The translations under genes and the position numbers were made by a program. A stretch of 64,000 bases of DNA from positions 62,001-126,000 of the forward strand of contig NZ_CP043488.1 in NCBI RefSeq assembly GCF_008330945.1, given 5' to 3'. The DNA comes from Labrys sp. KNU-23. GTDB lineage: Bacteria; Pseudomonadota; Alphaproteobacteria; Rhizobiales; Labraceae. The notes beneath the pieces are model-generated. The model was not told the DNA's origin and made no database searches. It saw nothing but the letters and a program-made list of their open reading frames with translations. Below are positions 62,420 to 64,000 of the stretch, piece by piece (positions within the stretch are counted from its first letter, which is position 1; every line of letters starts with the position of its first letter).

Positions 62420-63421
62420 TTCACTCCTCCTCTAAACCGTTGCGAATTTCGGATGCCGCACCGATATTCCGTGATGCGGCAGCCAGCCCTCCTAGGGCTC
62501 GAAAAAGGCGGCCAGGGCACCAAACATCCAAGGGGGAGAGCATCCGGCCTATGCTTTCGTCGAGGCTGCGAACCGGATAGAGGCCAGCCCCAATAGACTG
62601 AGCCCAACGATGATAGTGGGCTTAGCGTCCCCGCTGGATTCTCTAGCCGGGACTATTTGCTGGAGCGATTCCGCGTAGTGGTGGCGAGGTAATATTCGTG
62701 AAGAAATGTTTGCAGGTGCATTTTCAGCAGGAGAAAAATTAGTAAGTATTTGTATCTTGATTGGCGACGGAACACCGACCTCGAGGGTCGTAGGTATACC
62801 CGCAAAGGCTCGAATATCACAGAATCGGAATCTACCTAAAACGCGTGAGGGCTCTTAGGCTCGGCGATGAGGAACAGACCCCCCCCTCCGAGCACCAAGA
62901 ACGCACGGGTGGAAACGCCAATTATTCATTCCGACACACTCGCGAAGATCCCAAGAAAGCACCGCCTCCTCGTCAATCTCTCGGCCGAATCGACGGCTTG
63001 CCGCACCGATGCAGGGGCGACGGCGATTAAGCATGCTGTCGGGCGTATCTGGGTAATTTCCGAGCCTGCTATCGTTTCTGCAACGACGTATACCCAACAG
63101 TCGCGGGCTCGAAGCCTCGAGAGACAATCCGGGACCTGTATGCCTCCATTGCGGGCATGCTTATTTGACGCCGCCGTGGATGCTGTGGCGGATGAGTGGA
63201 TCAGGTAGGGGAGGCGATGATCGTCAGGGCAGTATTACCCATGTCATTTCTCGACGCGGGCGCGGCTAGCCGGGGCGCTCTCCCAAATAGGCTCGCCAGC
63301 CCCTATTAGTCGTCAGGCGTTTGGAATATCGGCCAATTGCTTGGCCTTTTCGGAATTGTCGATGGCTCTATCCCTGAGCAGTTACTACCCAAATAGATCG
63401 CTCATGCCCCATGAGGCACCT
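62420..63421. other. Non-coding stretch, nothing recognised
   Basis: About 1 kb without a supported gene, RNA or repeat. Short frames on both strands lack family features and ribosome binding sites. The part near 62700-62760 is AT-rich and could hold a promoter. Confidence 0.4.
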
Positions 63422-63670
63422 ATGGCGCACGCTACGAACATAGTCAGCTATGAGCCTACAGACGATTCTGCCTTGGCAGAGGGGGATCGGATCCGACACT
63501 CAATTGAGAAGGAATACCCAGATGCGAAGTTGCTCGAATCCAATTGCTGGGAGGTGACTTCGGATCAATCGGCTGGGGAGATCTCGAAAATCATCAGGGG
63601 TGATCTGAATCCCGACATCATCAGTGTAGTGCGAATGAGTGGTTGTGAGGCTCCGGAGACCACCAGTTAA
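63422..63670 (+). CDS. Possible small protein (82 aa)
   Basis: A frame from the ATG at 63422, preceded by GAGG at proper spacing, encodes an acidic protein-like sequence (RIRHSIEKEYPDAKLLESNC, EISKIIRGDLNPDIISVVRM). No family is recognised, and an upstream ATG at 63341 is less well supported. It is the only plausible gene in the last 1.5 kb; nothing else is seen from 63671 to the window end. Confidence 0.42.
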   Translation: MAHATNIVSYEPTDDSALAEGDRIRHSIEKEYPDAKLLESNCWEVTSDQSAGEISKIIRGDLNPDIISVVRMSGCEAPETTS

Positions 63671-64000
63671 TGTTGCCGAAAGCCGATCCTTAGCGACCCA
63701 CCCATCGGGATGAGGGCACAACACGTCATACTTTGTTCCTAAAATCGTCGACCACAAGAGGTGCGCTGAATTGTCATTCGCCTCGCCTACAGGACAGCCC
63801 AATGTTCGGTCGACGCGGATGAAGCGGGTCGGAATGTCCCGAGGGTGATCGTTGGTTCGAGCCAATTTGATATGAGGTGACAGGATTTTCGGGATCCAGC
63901 AGGGCCGCTCCCGCAGTCGGAGAAAGTGTCTCCGCCGCCACGACTTGGCATTCTTCTAAGCATCTTCCGATTGCCACGAGTCCAGAAGGGCTACTATTCG

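Noticed and set aside
62855-63208. Frames on both strands near 63 kb
   Set aside because: Arg/Pro-rich or low-complexity products, no ribosome binding sites, no recognised family.

Overview
The window looks like alphaproteobacterial DNA, most likely from a rhizobium-like member of the Hyphomicrobiales. The evidence is a MucR regulator, DUF982 and DUF1236 proteins, Hsp20 genes with ROSE-type RNA thermometer leaders, a groESL operon behind a CIRCE-like operator, and Ti/RP4-type trb genes. Most of it is an accessory region, with mobile-element genes, transposon remnants and several broken genes. Strain and replicon type (island or plasmid) cannot be fixed from the sequence.

Layout. 1-1.4 kb: IS701-family insertion sequence. 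1.4-3.2 kb: AT-rich stretch with one small secreted protein. 3.2-15 kb: type I secretion locus with a 2406-residue repeat-rich substrate, an ABC exporter and an HlyD adaptor. 15-21 kb: small secreted protein, M48 membrane protease, then a leftward set of a BTAD/TPR regulator, a 152-residue protein ending in Cys and a YcaO enzyme, which could be an undescribed peptide-modification (RiPP-like) system. 21-27 kb: DNA methyltransferase, MucR, and two convergent large serine recombinases, each preceded by a small protein. 27-31 kb: cargo with a DUF4238 protein, two unrecognised proteins (one with an RNAGSH motif typical of HEPN ribonucleases) and a shortened DUF6527 protein; a candidate defence locus. 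31-37.7 kb: HxlR/short-chain dehydrogenase pair, VOC protein, AraC regulator and an AaeB/AaeX/AaeA-like efflux operon. 37.7-40.7 kb: gene graveyard (IS701 and IS5 remnants, broken nuclease, broken imuA) with a cytochrome b561. 40.8-48 kb: mobile-element backbone (nucleotidyltransferase-fold protein, DUF932, ParB-like, Toprim, DUF2493/SLOG). 48-55 kb: heat-shock island with three Hsp20 genes, small DUF982 and ABA-sandwich-like proteins, and groES-groEL. 55-57 kb: dehydrogenase pseudogene, DUF1236 protein, dinB remnant. 57.3-61.6 kb: trbB-trbC-trbD and a trbE cut by an IS3-family element lying against two further IS3 fragments. 61.7-64 kb: small HTH protein, small membrane protein and mostly non-coding DNA.

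How it fits together. Serine recombinases, the DUF932/ParB/Toprim/SLOG set, the methyltransferase and the trb genes are typical of integrative or conjugative elements. Self-transfer is probably lost here, because trbE is interrupted and no later trb genes follow. Cargo includes heat-shock protection, efflux, a large secreted repeat protein and possible defence genes. The strongest candidates for undescribed biology are the YcaO/BTAD/152-residue set, the HEPN-like/DUF4238 block, and the secreted protein built from about 25 calcium-motif repeats.
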